Part shown: in pieces, positions 22,358 through 31,610 of the stretch
Position numbering within the stretch: position 1 is the stretch's first letter
Layout of the letters: each line of letters starts with the position of its first letter
Assembly: GCA_017303575.1 (NCBI GenBank)
Contig: JAFLCL010000005.1
Location: forward strand, 1 to 64,000
Direction: 5' to 3'
DNA length: 64,000 nt
DNA from: Deltaproteobacteria bacterium
GTDB lineage: Bacteria > Myxococcota_A > Polyangia > Polyangiales > Sandaracinaceae
Position numbers and translations under genes: made by a program
Notes under the pieces: generated by a model
Database searches by the model: none
The model's input: only the letters and a program-made list of their open reading frames with translations
Told to the model about the DNA's origin: nothing

Positions 22358-24967
22358 GTGATACGCACACGGGACGTGAGGACGTCACGCGCGCGCCTTG
22401 GGCAGCAACCTCGATCGGCGCTCGCGCTGTGCGTCGCGCTGCTCGGTCTGCTGCCGTCGGTGGGTGCCCACGCGCAGGACGCCGGGCCCGCCGATGCCGG
22501 CGTGCCTGTCGACGCGGGTGCGCCGCCTGCGGCGCCCGTGATGGTCCCGCCGCGCGTGCTCGATGCGCCTCCCGTCACGCTGCCCGAAGACGCCGAGCCG
22601 CTGGCGGAGGGGACGAGCGTCGAGCTGCTCCTCACCATCGCTGCCGATGGCACCGTGCGCGACGCAGCGCTGGTGGCGTCCGTGCGCGACGACGTCGACA
22701 CGCTCGTCCTCGACGCTGCCCGCGGGATGCGCTTCGAGCCTGCGACCCGTGATGGAACGCCGGTGCCTGCGCGCATCCGCTTCCGCTACGCGATCGCCAC
22801 CGCCGCGCCCGAGACGACTCAGACGGGCACTGGCACCGACACGGGCACTGGCACTGGCACTGGCACCGACACGGGCACTGGCACTGGCACCGACACGGGC
22901 ACTGGCACCGACACGGGCACTGGCACCGACACGGGCACTGGGACGACGACCGGGACCGACGCTGGGACCGGCACTGGCACCGAGACCGGCACCGAGGCCC
23001 CGCCCGTCGTGGATCCGGACGCGATCCCCGACGGGGAGCTCGCTGTGTTCGGCGCCCGCGCCACCGTCGATCGCCCCGAGCCCGGCGCTGCTTCGCGCAT
23101 CACCCTCACCGGCGCCGAGCTCAGCACCGTGCCCGGCACGTTCGGTGAGCCCCTGCGTGTCGTCGCCACGTTGCCCGGCGTCGTGCGCTCGCCGTTCGGC
23201 CTCGGCTTCTTCCTCGTACGTGGCGCCAACTTCCAGAACACCGGCTTCTTCGTCGACGGTTTCCCCGTCCCGATTCTCTATCACTTCGGCGCAGGCCCCG
23301 CGGTCATCTCGTCCCGTCTCGTCAACCGACTGCGCTTCTACCCGGGCGGTTATCCCACCTCACTGGGCCGTTATTCGGCAGGTGTCGTCGCGCTCGAGAC
23401 AGGCATTCCCGACGACGTGCGCTCGTTCCGCTTCGAGGCCGAGATCGACCTCCTCCGCGCGAGCGTGCTGGCGGTCATCCCGTTCGAGCGAGGCAACGTC
23501 TCCATCGCCTTCCGACGCAGCTACTACGAGCTGCTCGTCCCGCTCTTCGTCCAAGGCCTCCAGGTCGCCTACACCGACTACCAGATCCGCGGCGAGTACC
23601 GTATCGACGATCACCTCTCCGTCTCGCTCTTCGCGTTCGGCTCGGACGACCTGCTCGATCAGAGCGGCGCGCTCATGGGCGGTGCCACGAGCGACGGCTC
23701 GAACACGCGCATCAACTACAACTTCCAGCGCGCGATCGCGCGCATCGACTGGCGTCTCGGGCCGGACTCCTTCATCCGCCTCTCGGGCGCGCTCGGCCGC
23801 AACGGCACCTCGTTCGGGTCGCGCACCGCCGGACAAGCACAGCAGCAGTTCGATCTCGAGTCGTTCGAGCTGGGCCTGCGCCTGGACGCGTCGATTCCCG
23901 TCTCGCCTTGGCTGCGCACGAACTTCGGCATCGACGCGGCGGCGAACGCGTTTGGCATCGCGATCACCGCGCCCTCGCCGTCGGGCCTCGGCGAGTACCC
24001 GCGTCCGGTGTTCGATCCGCAGCTCTTCCAGCTCAACGCGCGCGTCGCGCGCTCCACGCCCGCGATCTACGGCGAGGCGATCCTCGACTTCCATCCCGTC
24101 GAGATCTCGCTCGGCACACGCCTCGAGCTCCTTCGCTGGGGAACGCTCACCGACGTCGCGCCCGATCCCCGCATGGTCACGCGCTGGACGATCATCCCCG
24201 AGGTCACGGTCAAGGCCGCGACGGGCCTCTTCACCCAGCCGCCCTCGGCGTTCCAGACCATCTCGCAGGGTGGCAATCCGAACCTCGGTCCGCAGCGCGC
24301 GTGGCAGACGTCGGCGGGCGTCGAGGCAGACCTCCCGGAGGACATCGACGTCGAGGTCAATGGCTTCTACAGCCACATGTTCGACATCGCTCGCTTCTCC
24401 CAGCAGATCGTGATGGGCGCCGATGGTCAGCCTCGGCGCGAGTTCTTCCGGAACGACCAAGAGGGCCGGGCGTACGGCCTCGAGGTGCTGATTCGCCGTC
24501 CCGTAGAGCAGGGATTCTACGGCTGGATCTCGTACACCCTCTCCCGCTCCGAGCGCCTCAATCCGGGCGGTGAATGGCGTCCGTTCACCTACGATCAGAC
24601 GCACGTGCTGAACCTCGCGGCGAGCTACGCGTTCGATGGTTGGCGCTTCGGCGCCACGTTCCAGCTGGCCACCGGTCGGCCCACGTCGACCCCCACCGAT
24701 CCCGTCTACGACGCCGACGAGAACGCCTACAGCGCCACCTTCGCGGACACAGGTGCACGTCTGCCTCTCTACCACCAGCTGAACGTCCGCATCGACCGCG
24801 ACTTCGATCTCGACTTCGTGACTGGCACCCTCTACCTGGACGTCCTCAACGTCTACTACGGCCAGAACTCCGAAGGGCTCGTCTACCAGTACGACTACGC
24901 GCGCAGCGTGCCGATTCCCGGCCTCCCCATCCTCGGTACGATCGGCATCCGGGCGATCTTCGAATGA
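22358..24967 (+). CDS. TonB-dependent outer-membrane receptor with N-terminal TonB-like domain and TGTGTD repeat
   Basis: About 869 residues from GTG 22358 (GTG 22376 is an equally plausible start). The signal peptide ends near AHAQ. Residues about 70-145 resemble the C-terminal domain of TonB (SVELLLTIAADGTVRDAALV, LDAARGMRFEPATRDGTPV, RIRFRYAI). Residues about 155-215 are a Thr/Gly/Asp repeat. The plug domain follows (FGEPLRVVATLPGVVRSPFG, FLVRGANFQNTGFFVDGFPV) and then a beta-barrel ending in an aromatic-type terminus, GTIGIRAIFE. It would import a scarce ligand across the outer membrane; the substrate is unknown. A TonB-like domain on a receptor is unusual and may contact partners in the periplasm. 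It is translationally coupled (ATGA) to the next lipoprotein. Confidence 0.85.
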   Translation: MIRTRDVRTSRARLGQQPRSALALCVALLGLLPSVGAHAQDAGPADAGVPVDAGAPPAAPVMVPPRVLDAPPVTLPEDAEPLAEGTSVELLLTIAADGTVRDAALVASVRDDVDTLVLDAARGMRFEPATRDGTPVPARIRFRYAIATAAPETTQTGTGTDTGTGTGTGTDTGTGTGTDTGTGTDTGTGTDTGTGTTTGTDAGTGTGTETGTEAPPVVDPDAIPDGELAVFGARATVDRPEPGAASRITLTGAELSTVPGTFGEPLRVVATLPGVVRSPFGLGFFLVRGANFQNTGFFVDGFPVPILYHFGAGPAVISSRLVNRLRFYPGGYPTSLGRYSAGVVALETGIPDDVRSFRFEAEIDLLRASVLAVIPFERGNVSIAFRRSYYELLVPLFVQGLQVAYTDYQIRGEYRIDDHLSVSLFAFGSDDLLDQSGALMGGATSDGSNTRINYNFQRAIARIDWRLGPDSFIRLSGALGRNGTSFGSRTAGQAQQQFDLESFELGLRLDASIPVSPWLRTNFGIDAAANAFGIAITAPSPSGLGEYPRPVFDPQLFQLNARVARSTPAIYGEAILDFHPVEISLGTRLELLRWGTLTDVAPDPRMVTRWTIIPEVTVKAATGLFTQPPSAFQTISQGGNPNLGPQRAWQTSAGVEADLPEDIDVEVNGFYSHMFDIARFSQQIVMGADGQPRREFFRNDQEGRAYGLEVLIRRPVEQGFYGWISYTLSRSERLNPGGEWRPFTYDQTHVLNLAASYAFDGWRFGATFQLATGRPTSTPTDPVYDADENAYSATFADTGARLPLYHQLNVRIDRDFDLDFVTGTLYLDVLNVYYGQNSEGLVYQYDYARSVPIPGLPILGTIGIRAIFE
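22823..22992 (+). repeat. tandem GC-rich repeat encoding TGTGTD units
   Basis: Built from 6-base GGCACT and GGCACC steps with interspersed GACACG, mostly as an 18-base unit. It encodes Thr-Gly-Thr-Gly-Thr-Asp stretches between the TonB-like domain and the plug. Such arrays can change length by slippage or recombination without breaking the frame, since the units are multiples of 3. Confidence 0.85.
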
Positions 24968-25959
24968 CCTCCTCCTCGAACCACCGTCGTGCTCGAGCCC
25001 TCGCGATCGCCGCCTCGGGCGGTCTCTCGCTCGCGCTCGCGCTGAGCGGTCTCTCGAGCACCGCGTGCATCGGGCAGCTGGACTCACCGACGCTGGTCAA
25101 GACGCCGCGCATCCTCTCCGTGTTCGCCGATCGACCCGAGTCGCGCCCAGGCCAAGACATCGAGATCGGCGCGCTCGCCTACGTGCCCAGCGACCCGAGC
25201 GGCGTGACGACGACCTACGAGTGGCGCCTCTGCACGAGCCTGCCGCGCGTGCTCGAGGCGGCGCAGATCCCCGCAGACCTGCCCTTGCCCGACACGTGCG
25301 AGACACTGCCGAGCACCGGCCCGCGCGCCACGATCCCGGGCGATCGCACACAGCGGCTCGCCGACCTCCTCTCGAGCCTGCCGTCGACCGAGGACTTCGA
25401 TGCCTCGTTCCTCCTCAGGATCCTCGAGACCGCGGGCATCCCGTTCCAGATCGAGGTGGACGTGCTCGACGCGAGCGGCACCGTGGTGGTCACCGCGGTG
25501 AAGACACTCGCGATCACGACACGCCAGGCGCCCCTCCCCCCACCCACGAGCAACCCGCCCGTCGTGCTCTTCACGATCGGCGACGGCGTCGACACCACCG
25601 AGGACCTCGACGTCGTGATGCCCGACGACGCGTTCGATCCGCAGTGCATCGCGACGGCGGGTCCGGTGACGGTGCCAGTCGACACCGAGCTCACCATCAC
25701 GCCCGTACCCGGCATCGACTGGACCGAGGAGTTCCCGATCTTCGACTTCTCGGGGACTGTCCGCATCGGACGCGAGAACGAGTACTACTCGTTCTACGCG
25801 ACGGGCGGCGCGATCGCCGACGAGACCACGCGCCCGCCCGATCGAGAGACCACCTGGAGGACCCCCGAAGAGGCTGGAACCGTGCGCCTGTGGCTGATCG
25901 TGCGCGATGGGCACCTCGGCGCGCGCGGTTGCTGGCTCGACGCGATCGTGACCCCCTGA
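24964..25959 (+). CDS. hypothetical lipoprotein coupled to the TonB receptor
   Basis: A 331-residue protein with a long signal and a Cys at about residue 35 (LSSTACIGQLDSP). Two or three beta-sandwich-like regions follow (FADRPESRPGQDIEIGALAY, FQIEVDVLDASGTVVVTAVK, AGTVRLWLIVRDGHLGARG), typical of an Ig-like surface or partner lipoprotein. Four further cysteines may form disulfides. Its ATG overlaps the receptor stop by 4 bases, so the pair are almost certainly made together; by analogy with SusD-like pairs it may bind ligand for the receptor, but no SusD motif is visible. Confidence 0.7.
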   Translation: MTSSSNHRRARALAIAASGGLSLALALSGLSSTACIGQLDSPTLVKTPRILSVFADRPESRPGQDIEIGALAYVPSDPSGVTTTYEWRLCTSLPRVLEAAQIPADLPLPDTCETLPSTGPRATIPGDRTQRLADLLSSLPSTEDFDASFLLRILETAGIPFQIEVDVLDASGTVVVTAVKTLAITTRQAPLPPPTSNPPVVLFTIGDGVDTTEDLDVVMPDDAFDPQCIATAGPVTVPVDTELTITPVPGIDWTEEFPIFDFSGTVRIGRENEYYSFYATGGAIADETTRPPDRETTWRTPEEAGTVRLWLIVRDGHLGARGCWLDAIVTP

Positions 25960-25984
25960 TTCGTGCGCTCCTGAGGAGACATCG

Positions 25985-26641
25985 ATGCTGTACCCCCTTC
26001 TACGCCTCTCACTCTCGTGTTCTCTGCTCGCGAGCCTGGGTGCTTGTGACGAGTCGAGGCCGCCGCCCGGAGAGACCGACGCGGCGGTCGTCGTCGATCC
26101 GCCCGATGCCTACGTCGTCCCGACGGACGACGCGTACGTCGGACCGCCCGATGCGTTCGATCCGGGCGCAGGCGAGACCGGTCGCATGATCGGCATGACG
26201 GAGGCGCACAACCGCTTTCGCGCGATGGCCGACACCGACGTGCCGATTCCCGCGCTCGTCTGGGACACCGACCTGGCGGCCGTCGCGCAAGCTTACTCGG
26301 AGGAGCTCGCGAGGAGCGGCTGCGGGCTCACCCACTCGAGCAATGGCTATGGCGAGAACCTCTACTGGCAACGGGGCCTGAGCCCGGACGCGGCAGAGGT
26401 CGTCGCGGGCTGGCACGCAGAGATCGCCTGCTACGACTTCGGCACGTTCATGGGCAGCGACTCCTGCGACATGGCGTGTACCTCGGCCATGAACGCGAGC
26501 GGCTGCGGCCACTACACACAGGTCGTCTGGCGCACCACGCGCCGCCTCGGCTGCGGCGTGGCCACCTGCTCGAGCGGCGCCGAGATCTGGACCTGCAACT
26601 ACGACCCTCCGGGCAACTACCTCGGTCGCGAGCCCTACTGA
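25985..26641 (+). CDS. CAP-domain (SCP/PR1) secreted lipoprotein
   Basis: A 218-residue protein with a signal peptide and lipobox-like SLGAC at about residue 21, then an Asp/Pro-rich linker. The CAP domain covers about 65-218: MTEAHNRFRAMAD with the first conserved His, LAAVAQAYSEELA, HSSNGYGENLYWQ with the second, GCGHYTQVVWRTTRRLGCG and WTCNYDPPGNYLG. The His/Glu cavity residues are retained. CAP proteins in bacteria are extracellular, with lipid-binding, protease or unknown roles. It has a GAGGAGAC ribosome site and lies 25 bases after the preceding lipoprotein, probably in one transcript. Confidence 0.9.
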   Translation: MLYPLLRLSLSCSLLASLGACDESRPPPGETDAAVVVDPPDAYVVPTDDAYVGPPDAFDPGAGETGRMIGMTEAHNRFRAMADTDVPIPALVWDTDLAAVAQAYSEELARSGCGLTHSSNGYGENLYWQRGLSPDAAEVVAGWHAEIACYDFGTFMGSDSCDMACTSAMNASGCGHYTQVVWRTTRRLGCGVATCSSGAEIWTCNYDPPGNYLGREPY

Positions 26642-26659
26642 CGACGCTCGCGCCGCGCG

Positions 26660-27727
26660 TCAGCGGGTGAGGATCAGGGCGGCGACGACACACACGAACG
26701 CGGGCGCCATGGCGACGCGCGCACCGAAGTCGACCTTCGTCGCGAGCTCTTGGCGTCGGTGGCGCACGAAGAACCCGATCGCGCACGACTCCACGAGCGC
26801 GAGGAAGATGAACAAGATCCCCGCGAGGTGGACCTTGTCGGACAGCGTCATGTACGGAATGTCCGGCAGGTTGTTGGCGACGACCGAGTGCGAGGTCACC
26901 GCGCCGAACATGCCCGCGACGCCGACGCCCACGCGCGCGTCGAGCACGTCGGGATGCATGAAGAACCCGAGGAACGCGATGAAGACCGAGATGAACAGCG
27001 TGAGGAACGTCTTGAAGAACGTGGTCGAGACGTCGTGGTGGAGGCGGATCCTCATGCGGAACCGGGGAAACGTACTGACCTCCTCGGGGTCGACGCCCGG
27101 CATGCCGAAGTTCGTCGCATAGCGCGTCTCGACGACGTCGAAGGTCGGTCGATCCACCAGCCAGCCGGAGATCGGAGGGCTCTCGACGTGGCGCACCGAG
27201 TCCTCGTCCACAGCGAAGAGCACGCTCGCGCTGCCCTCCTCCGCGTGCTCGAGCGCGAGCATGATCTCGTGCTCGTCGAACGGGAACGCATGGAAGTCCG
27301 TGTCGACGAGCACACGCGCGCTCGACCGATAATAGGCATAACGCTCGCCGTCCTCTTCCTGGAGGTACTCGCTCTCTCGTGAGAGCAGCGTGCCGTTCAT
27401 CACCTCGTAAGCCGTACCGTCCGCCGGGCCCCGCCAGCGCGACCACACGTAGTAGGTCAGGGTCGCTGTGCCGGTGCGCATGTCGAGATCCGAGACGCGG
27501 AGCGGGAAGACGCCGAAGTAGATCGTCGTCGGTGCGCTCGGCGCGTCCTCGGTAGCCTCGGGACCTTCCGTCGTCTCCTCGGCAGCAGGCGCGGTCACAC
27601 CTGCGTCGACGTCGAGCACCGCCGCACCTGCGTCGTCGGTCTCTTGCGCGCGCACCACGGAAGGACGCACCGCCAGAGGCGCACAGAGCACCAGACAGGA
27701 CGAGAGCACGAGACCGAGGCTCGACAC
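26660..27727 (-). CDS. Cys-loop-type (pentameric ligand-gated channel) homologue
   Basis: A 355-residue protein starting at GTG with the signal MSSLGLVLSSCLVLCAPLAV ending near VVRAQ. A ligand-binding beta-sandwich covers about 65-225: FPLRVSDLDMRTGTATLTYY, VWSRWRGPADGT and the family hallmark FHAFPFDEHEIMLALEHAE. It is followed by a four-helix membrane domain (FKTFLTLFISVFIAFLGFFM; VGVGVAGMFGAVTSHSVV; KVHLAGILFIFLALVESCAI; MAPAFVCVVAALILT). This is the order of prokaryotic pentameric ligand-gated channels such as GLIC and ELIC, though M2 is unusual (glycine-rich, with DARVGVG before it), so gating or conduction cannot be assumed. It is the last gene of the leftward acyl-CoA dehydrogenase cluster. 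Confidence 0.75.
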   Translation of the reverse strand: MSSLGLVLSSCLVLCAPLAVRPSVVRAQETDDAGAAVLDVDAGVTAPAAEETTEGPEATEDAPSAPTTIYFGVFPLRVSDLDMRTGTATLTYYVWSRWRGPADGTAYEVMNGTLLSRESEYLQEEDGERYAYYRSSARVLVDTDFHAFPFDEHEIMLALEHAEEGSASVLFAVDEDSVRHVESPPISGWLVDRPTFDVVETRYATNFGMPGVDPEEVSTFPRFRMRIRLHHDVSTTFFKTFLTLFISVFIAFLGFFMHPDVLDARVGVGVAGMFGAVTSHSVVANNLPDIPYMTLSDKVHLAGILFIFLALVESCAIGFFVRHRRQELATKVDFGARVAMAPAFVCVVAALILTR

Positions 27728-27795
27728 GCGTCGGCATCGGGGACCGACGAATGCCCGGCCAGCTCTCGTCCCTCCCGCCTCTCGATACGTTCGGC

Positions 27796-28956
27796 TCAGG
27801 CGCCCTCGAAGCCCGGCAGGCTCGCGTAGCGGCTCAGGTGGTGCTCTTCGTCGCCGAAGAGCGCGTTCAAGACGCTCATGCGCTTGAAGTAGAGACCAAC
27901 GTCGTGCTCGTCGGTGATGCCGATTCCGCCGTGCAGCTGGATGGCGCTCTCGACGACGCGCTTGCCGCCGGCCGCGAGCTGCGCCTTGGCGATCGACACC
28001 GCGCGACGTCGCTCGTTCACGTCGGAGTCGTCTGCCTTCATGCCCGCAAGCATGGCGGTGGACTTGAGCAGCTCCGTCTCGACGAACATGTCGACGGCGC
28101 GGTGCTGGAGCGCCTGGAACGAGCCGATCGCGACGTTGAATTGCTTGCGGACCTGGAGGTAATTGACCGTCATCCAGAGCACGGTGCTGGCGATGCCATG
28201 CCCCTCTGCGCAGGCGCCGGCCGCCGCGAGATCCAGCGCGTGCTCGATCGCAGGCAGACCCGTGCCCTCGGTGCCGAGGAGATCCTCGCTGCCGAGCACC
28301 ACGTTCGAGAGGCGCACGCGCGCCGCACGCTGACCGTCCATCGTCTTGGCGCTCTCGATCGCGACGCCCTTGGCGTTGCTGGGCACGGAGAACAGCGAGA
28401 TGCCCGCCTCGGTCCTCGCCGACACGATCAACGTCTCTGCGGCATGACCGTTGAGGGCCCAGACCTTCTCGCCGGAGAGGAGCCAAGTGCCACCCTCCTT
28501 CTTGGCCGTCGTCGAGACGTGGCCCGCGTCGTAGCGCCCGTCCTTCTCGGCCCACGCGAGCGCGAGGCTCGTCTTGCCCTCGATCATCGGGCCGAGGATC
28601 TTCTTCTGCTGCTCGACCGACGCACCCTTCAGCACCGCGCCGCCCGCCAGCACGACGGACGCCAGAATCGGCTCGGGCACGAGCGTCTTGCCCAGCTCTT
28701 CGAGCACGAGTGTCATGTCGAAGAACGAGAGGCCGAGACCGCCGACGCTCTCCGGATAGAAGAGCCCGAGCCAGCCGAGGTCGGCCATCTGCTTCCACAC
28801 GCTCGGCTCCCAGCACCGATCGTGACTGACCACCTCGCCGCCGTGGCCGCCGCCGTGCGATCGCAGCTTGCGGAAGCGAGTGACGGGCGAGCTCTTGGTG
28901 AACTGCGCCGCGGAGTCCTTGAGGAGCTTCTGATCGTCGTTCAGCTCGAAATCCAT
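27796..28956 (-). CDS. acyl-CoA dehydrogenase family protein (second of pair)
   Basis: A 386-residue flavoprotein. The N-terminal helical domain starts MDFELNDDQKLLKDSAAQFT. FAD and substrate loops are GWLGLFYPESVGGLGL, TSLALAWAEKDGR and WLLSGEKVWALNGHAAETL, and the C-terminal helical domain has VRKQFNVAIGSFQALQHRAVD and SAIQLHGGIGITDEHDVGLY. The usual catalytic glutamate position falls in the diverged GIGITDEHD stretch, so the substrate class is unclear. It pairs with the gene 10 bases upstream; such pairs often form heteromeric acyl-CoA dehydrogenases for bulky or steroid-like CoA esters. Confidence 0.88.
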   Translation of the reverse strand: MDFELNDDQKLLKDSAAQFTKSSPVTRFRKLRSHGGGHGGEVVSHDRCWEPSVWKQMADLGWLGLFYPESVGGLGLSFFDMTLVLEELGKTLVPEPILASVVLAGGAVLKGASVEQQKKILGPMIEGKTSLALAWAEKDGRYDAGHVSTTAKKEGGTWLLSGEKVWALNGHAAETLIVSARTEAGISLFSVPSNAKGVAIESAKTMDGQRAARVRLSNVVLGSEDLLGTEGTGLPAIEHALDLAAAGACAEGHGIASTVLWMTVNYLQVRKQFNVAIGSFQALQHRAVDMFVETELLKSTAMLAGMKADDSDVNERRRAVSIAKAQLAAGGKRVVESAIQLHGGIGITDEHDVGLYFKRMSVLNALFGDEEHHLSRYASLPGFEGA

Positions 28957-28966
28957 GTCTGTCTCC

Positions 28967-30148
28967 TCAACCCGGCAATCCCAAGATCATTTTCGCGATG
29001 ACGTTGCGCTGGATCTCGTTCGATCCGCCGTAGATCGTCGTCGCACGGAGGTAGTTGAAGCTCGAGGCGACCCACTGCTCGCCCGCGGGGACGATGTCGG
29101 TCTCGTTGAACCACGCGAGCGAATTCTGCCCCATGACCTCCATCGCGAGCTCGAGGCACTGCTGCTGGATCTCGGAGCCGCGGATCTTGAGGATCGAGCT
29201 CTCGGGCCCTGGCGCGTGACCGAGCTGGGCGCCGGCGAGCGCGCGGTAGTTCTGCACGCGCAGCGCCTCGAGCTTGATCTCGAGGCGCGCGATCTTCGTG
29301 CGGAAGCTGCCGTCCTCGAGGAGCGGCTTACCATTCAGGATCGTGTGGCTCGCGATGCGCTTCACGCGAAGGAGCGCGCGCGTCGACTGCCCGACGGCGC
29401 CGATCATCGTGCGCTCGTGACCGAGCAGCGCCTTGGCCATGCCCCAGCCGCCGTTGACCGGACCGACGACGTTCTCCTTCGGGACGACAGCGTTCTCGAA
29501 CCAGGTGTCGCAGAACGCCGGCGTGTGACCGGTGGTCAGCATCGGCACCGCGCGCACACCCGGCGTCTTCATGTCGATCAGCAGGAACGAGATGCCCGCC
29601 TGCTTCTTCGCGCTCGAGTCGGTGCGCACGAGGCAGAAGATCCAGTCCGCGTACTGCGCGTACGTCGTCCAGGTCTTCTGTCCGTTCACGACGAAGTTCC
29701 CGTTGCCGTCGTCGACCGCTGTCGTCCGCAGCGACGCGAGATCGGAGCCGGCGTCGGGCTCGGAATAGCCCTGACACCACTTCTCTTCACCGCTGAGGAT
29801 CTTCGGCAGGAAGCGCTGCTTCTGCGCGTCGTTGCCGAACTGGATGATCAGCGGGCCGACCATCGACAAGCCGAAGGGCGACAGCAGCGGGGTGCCGCTC
29901 TTCTCGAGCTCCTCTCCGAAGAGGAAGCGCTGCGCCGCGTCCCAGCCGGGACCGCCGAGCTCCTTCGGCCAGTGCGGCGCCACCCAGCCCTTTCGGTAGA
30001 GGACCTTGTGCCAGTCCATCACCTCGTCCATCTCGAAGTGACCATCGACCTCGGCCTTGGCCTTGATGTGCGGGGGCACTTCCGTCTTGAGGAATTCGCG
30101 CACCTCTCGGCGGAACGCCTCCTGCTCGGGCGTGAACGACAGATCCAT
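28967..30148 (-). CDS. acyl-CoA dehydrogenase family protein (first of pair)
   Basis: A 393-residue flavoprotein starting MDLSFTPEQEAFRREVREFL, with a GAGGACGAGGAG ribosome region. Motifs: APHWPKELGGPGWDAAQR, WCQGYSEPDAGSDLASL (FAD/acyl binding), VVNGQKTWTTYAQYADW, GHERTMIGAVGQSTRALL and, near the end, YGGSNEIQRNVIAKMILGLP, typical of the long-chain/FadE-like branch. It oxidises an acyl-CoA to the trans-2-enoyl form and passes electrons to ETF. It heads the pair with the next gene and follows the FHA-type activator by 40 bases. Confidence 0.92.
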   Translation of the reverse strand: MDLSFTPEQEAFRREVREFLKTEVPPHIKAKAEVDGHFEMDEVMDWHKVLYRKGWVAPHWPKELGGPGWDAAQRFLFGEELEKSGTPLLSPFGLSMVGPLIIQFGNDAQKQRFLPKILSGEEKWCQGYSEPDAGSDLASLRTTAVDDGNGNFVVNGQKTWTTYAQYADWIFCLVRTDSSAKKQAGISFLLIDMKTPGVRAVPMLTTGHTPAFCDTWFENAVVPKENVVGPVNGGWGMAKALLGHERTMIGAVGQSTRALLRVKRIASHTILNGKPLLEDGSFRTKIARLEIKLEALRVQNYRALAGAQLGHAPGPESSILKIRGSEIQQQCLELAMEVMGQNSLAWFNETDIVPAGEQWVASSFNYLRATTIYGGSNEIQRNVIAKMILGLPG

Positions 30149-30188
30149 CGAACGCTCCTCGTCCTCTTCGCTCGTCGATCGCGAGCGT

Positions 30189-31610
30189 CTACTCGTCGCC
30201 CGGGATGTCCCGGACGCCATACTTCTTCGCGAGCTCGCGCAGGTGATAGCGGGTGAGGCCCGCTGCCTGTGCGCTGCGCGTCACGTTGCCCTCGTGCTTG
30301 TCGAGGAGCGCCTTCAAGTACGCAGCCTCGAACACGTCGAGGAGGCGCTGCTTGGCCTCTTTGAAGGGCAGCGCCTCTTCGACGAATTGCGTCGCCCAGC
30401 TCGAGGGGTGCTGTCCGCCCTGCACGATCACGGGCGGCGCCTTCTGCGCGGCGCCGGGCAGCACGTCCGCGACGCCGATCTCCATCTCGTCGGCCAGCGC
30501 GGCTGCGCGCTCGATCGTGTTCTTGAGCTCGCGGATGTTGCCGGGCCACGGGTGCGCCTCGAGGCGCTTCATCGCGTCGGGCGTCAGCGTGAAGCGGCGC
30601 TTCTCGCCCGGGAACCGACGCTCGGCGACGTCGTCGAGGAAGTGCTGCGCGAGGAGGGGGATGTCCTCGGGGCGCTGCCGCAGCGGCGGCAGCTCGATCG
30701 AGACGACGCTCAGTCGGTAGTAGAGGTCCTCGCGGAACTGGCCCTCGTTCACGCGCGCGCGGAGATCGCGGTTGGTGGCGGCCACGACGCGCACGTTGAC
30801 GGGGATCTGCCGATCGCCACCGACGCGCTTGATCTCGCGGTTCTCGAGGACGCGCAGGAGCTTGGGCTGGAGGGAGAGATCGAGCTCGCCGAGCTCGTCG
30901 AGGAAGATCGTGCCGCCGTCGGCCTGCTCGAAGCTGCCGCGGTGACGATCGGTCGCGCCCGTGAAGGCGCCGCGCTCGTGACCGAAGAGCGTGGACTCGA
31001 TCAGGTCCTTCGGGATCGCCGAGCAGTCCTGCACCACCATCGACGCGTCCTTGCGACGTGACGCGCGGTGGATCGCGCGCGCGACGAGCTCCTTGCCGGT
31101 GCCCGTCTCGCCGCGGATGAGGATCGTGAGCTCGGTCGGCGCGACCTTCTCGAGCGTCGCGAAGATCTCGCGCATGCGCACCGAGCGACCGACGAGCTCG
31201 AAGAAGCGCTCGCTCTTCGAGAGATCGATGTCGACCGATCCGCTCGCTGGCTCGAAGCGCAGCTGCGACTGCCCGAGCTTCACGACGGTGCCGGGCTTGA
31301 CCCACACCTCCTGGATGCGGAGCTCGCCCACGAACGTGCCGTTCGTCGAGCCGAGGTCGCGGAGGAGGAAGCCCTTCTCCTTGGCCACGAGCTCGACGTG
31401 CGTGGTCGAGACGGCCTTGTCGGAGAGGACGAGATCGCAGATCACGCTGCGCCCGATGCTCGTGCGCTCCTTCTCGATCACGACCTCGCGGCCCTTGTCG
31501 GGACCGTCGACGACGAGGATGCGCGCCTTCTTGAGGCGACGCTTGGTCGCCTGGTTGTCGACGAAGATCGTCGTCAGCGCGGGATCGTTGCCACTCGGAT
31601 CCTGGCTCAC
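30189..31610 (-). CDS. sigma-54-dependent transcriptional activator with N-terminal FHA domain
   Basis: A 473-residue enhancer-binding protein starting at GTG 31610. Residues about 25-105 are an FHA domain ([32 protein letters not shown]), which binds phosphothreonine, so it is probably controlled by a Ser/Thr kinase rather than by aspartate phosphorylation. Residues about 125-370 are the AAA+ domain: Walker [16 protein letters not shown], the sigma-54 loop GAFTGA, Walker [13 protein letters not shown] and ATNRDLR. The C-terminus is a Fis-type helix-turn-helix ([20 protein letters not shown]). Its GTG overlaps the rpe stop by 4 bases. A rightward Ser/Thr kinase starts about 860 bases from it and is a natural candidate partner. 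Confidence 0.93.
   Translation of the reverse strand: MSQDPSGNDPALTTIFVDNQATKRRLKKARILVVDGPDKGREVVIEKERTSIGRSVICDLVLSDKAVSTTHVELVAKEKGFLLRDLGSTNGTFVGELRIQEVWVKPGTVVKLGQSQLRFEPASGSVDIDLSKSERFFELVGRSVRMREIFATLEKVAPTELTILIRGETGTGKELVARAIHRASRRKDASMVVQDCSAIPKDLIESTLFGHERGAFTGATDRHRGSFEQADGGTIFLDELGELDLSLQPKLLRVLENREIKRVGGDRQIPVNVRVVAATNRDLRARVNEGQFREDLYYRLSVVSIELPPLRQRPEDIPLLAQHFLDDVAERRFPGEKRRFTLTPDAMKRLEAHPWPGNIRELKNTIERAAALADEMEIGVADVLPGAAQKAPPVIVQGGQHPSSWATQFVEEALPFKEAKQRLLDVFEAAYLKALLDKHEGNVTRSAQAAGLTRYHLRELAKKYGVRDIPGDE

Noticed and set aside
22816-22998. CRISPR-like array
   Set aside because: The repeats are short, contiguous and codon-phased, without spacers, and lie inside a coding frame.
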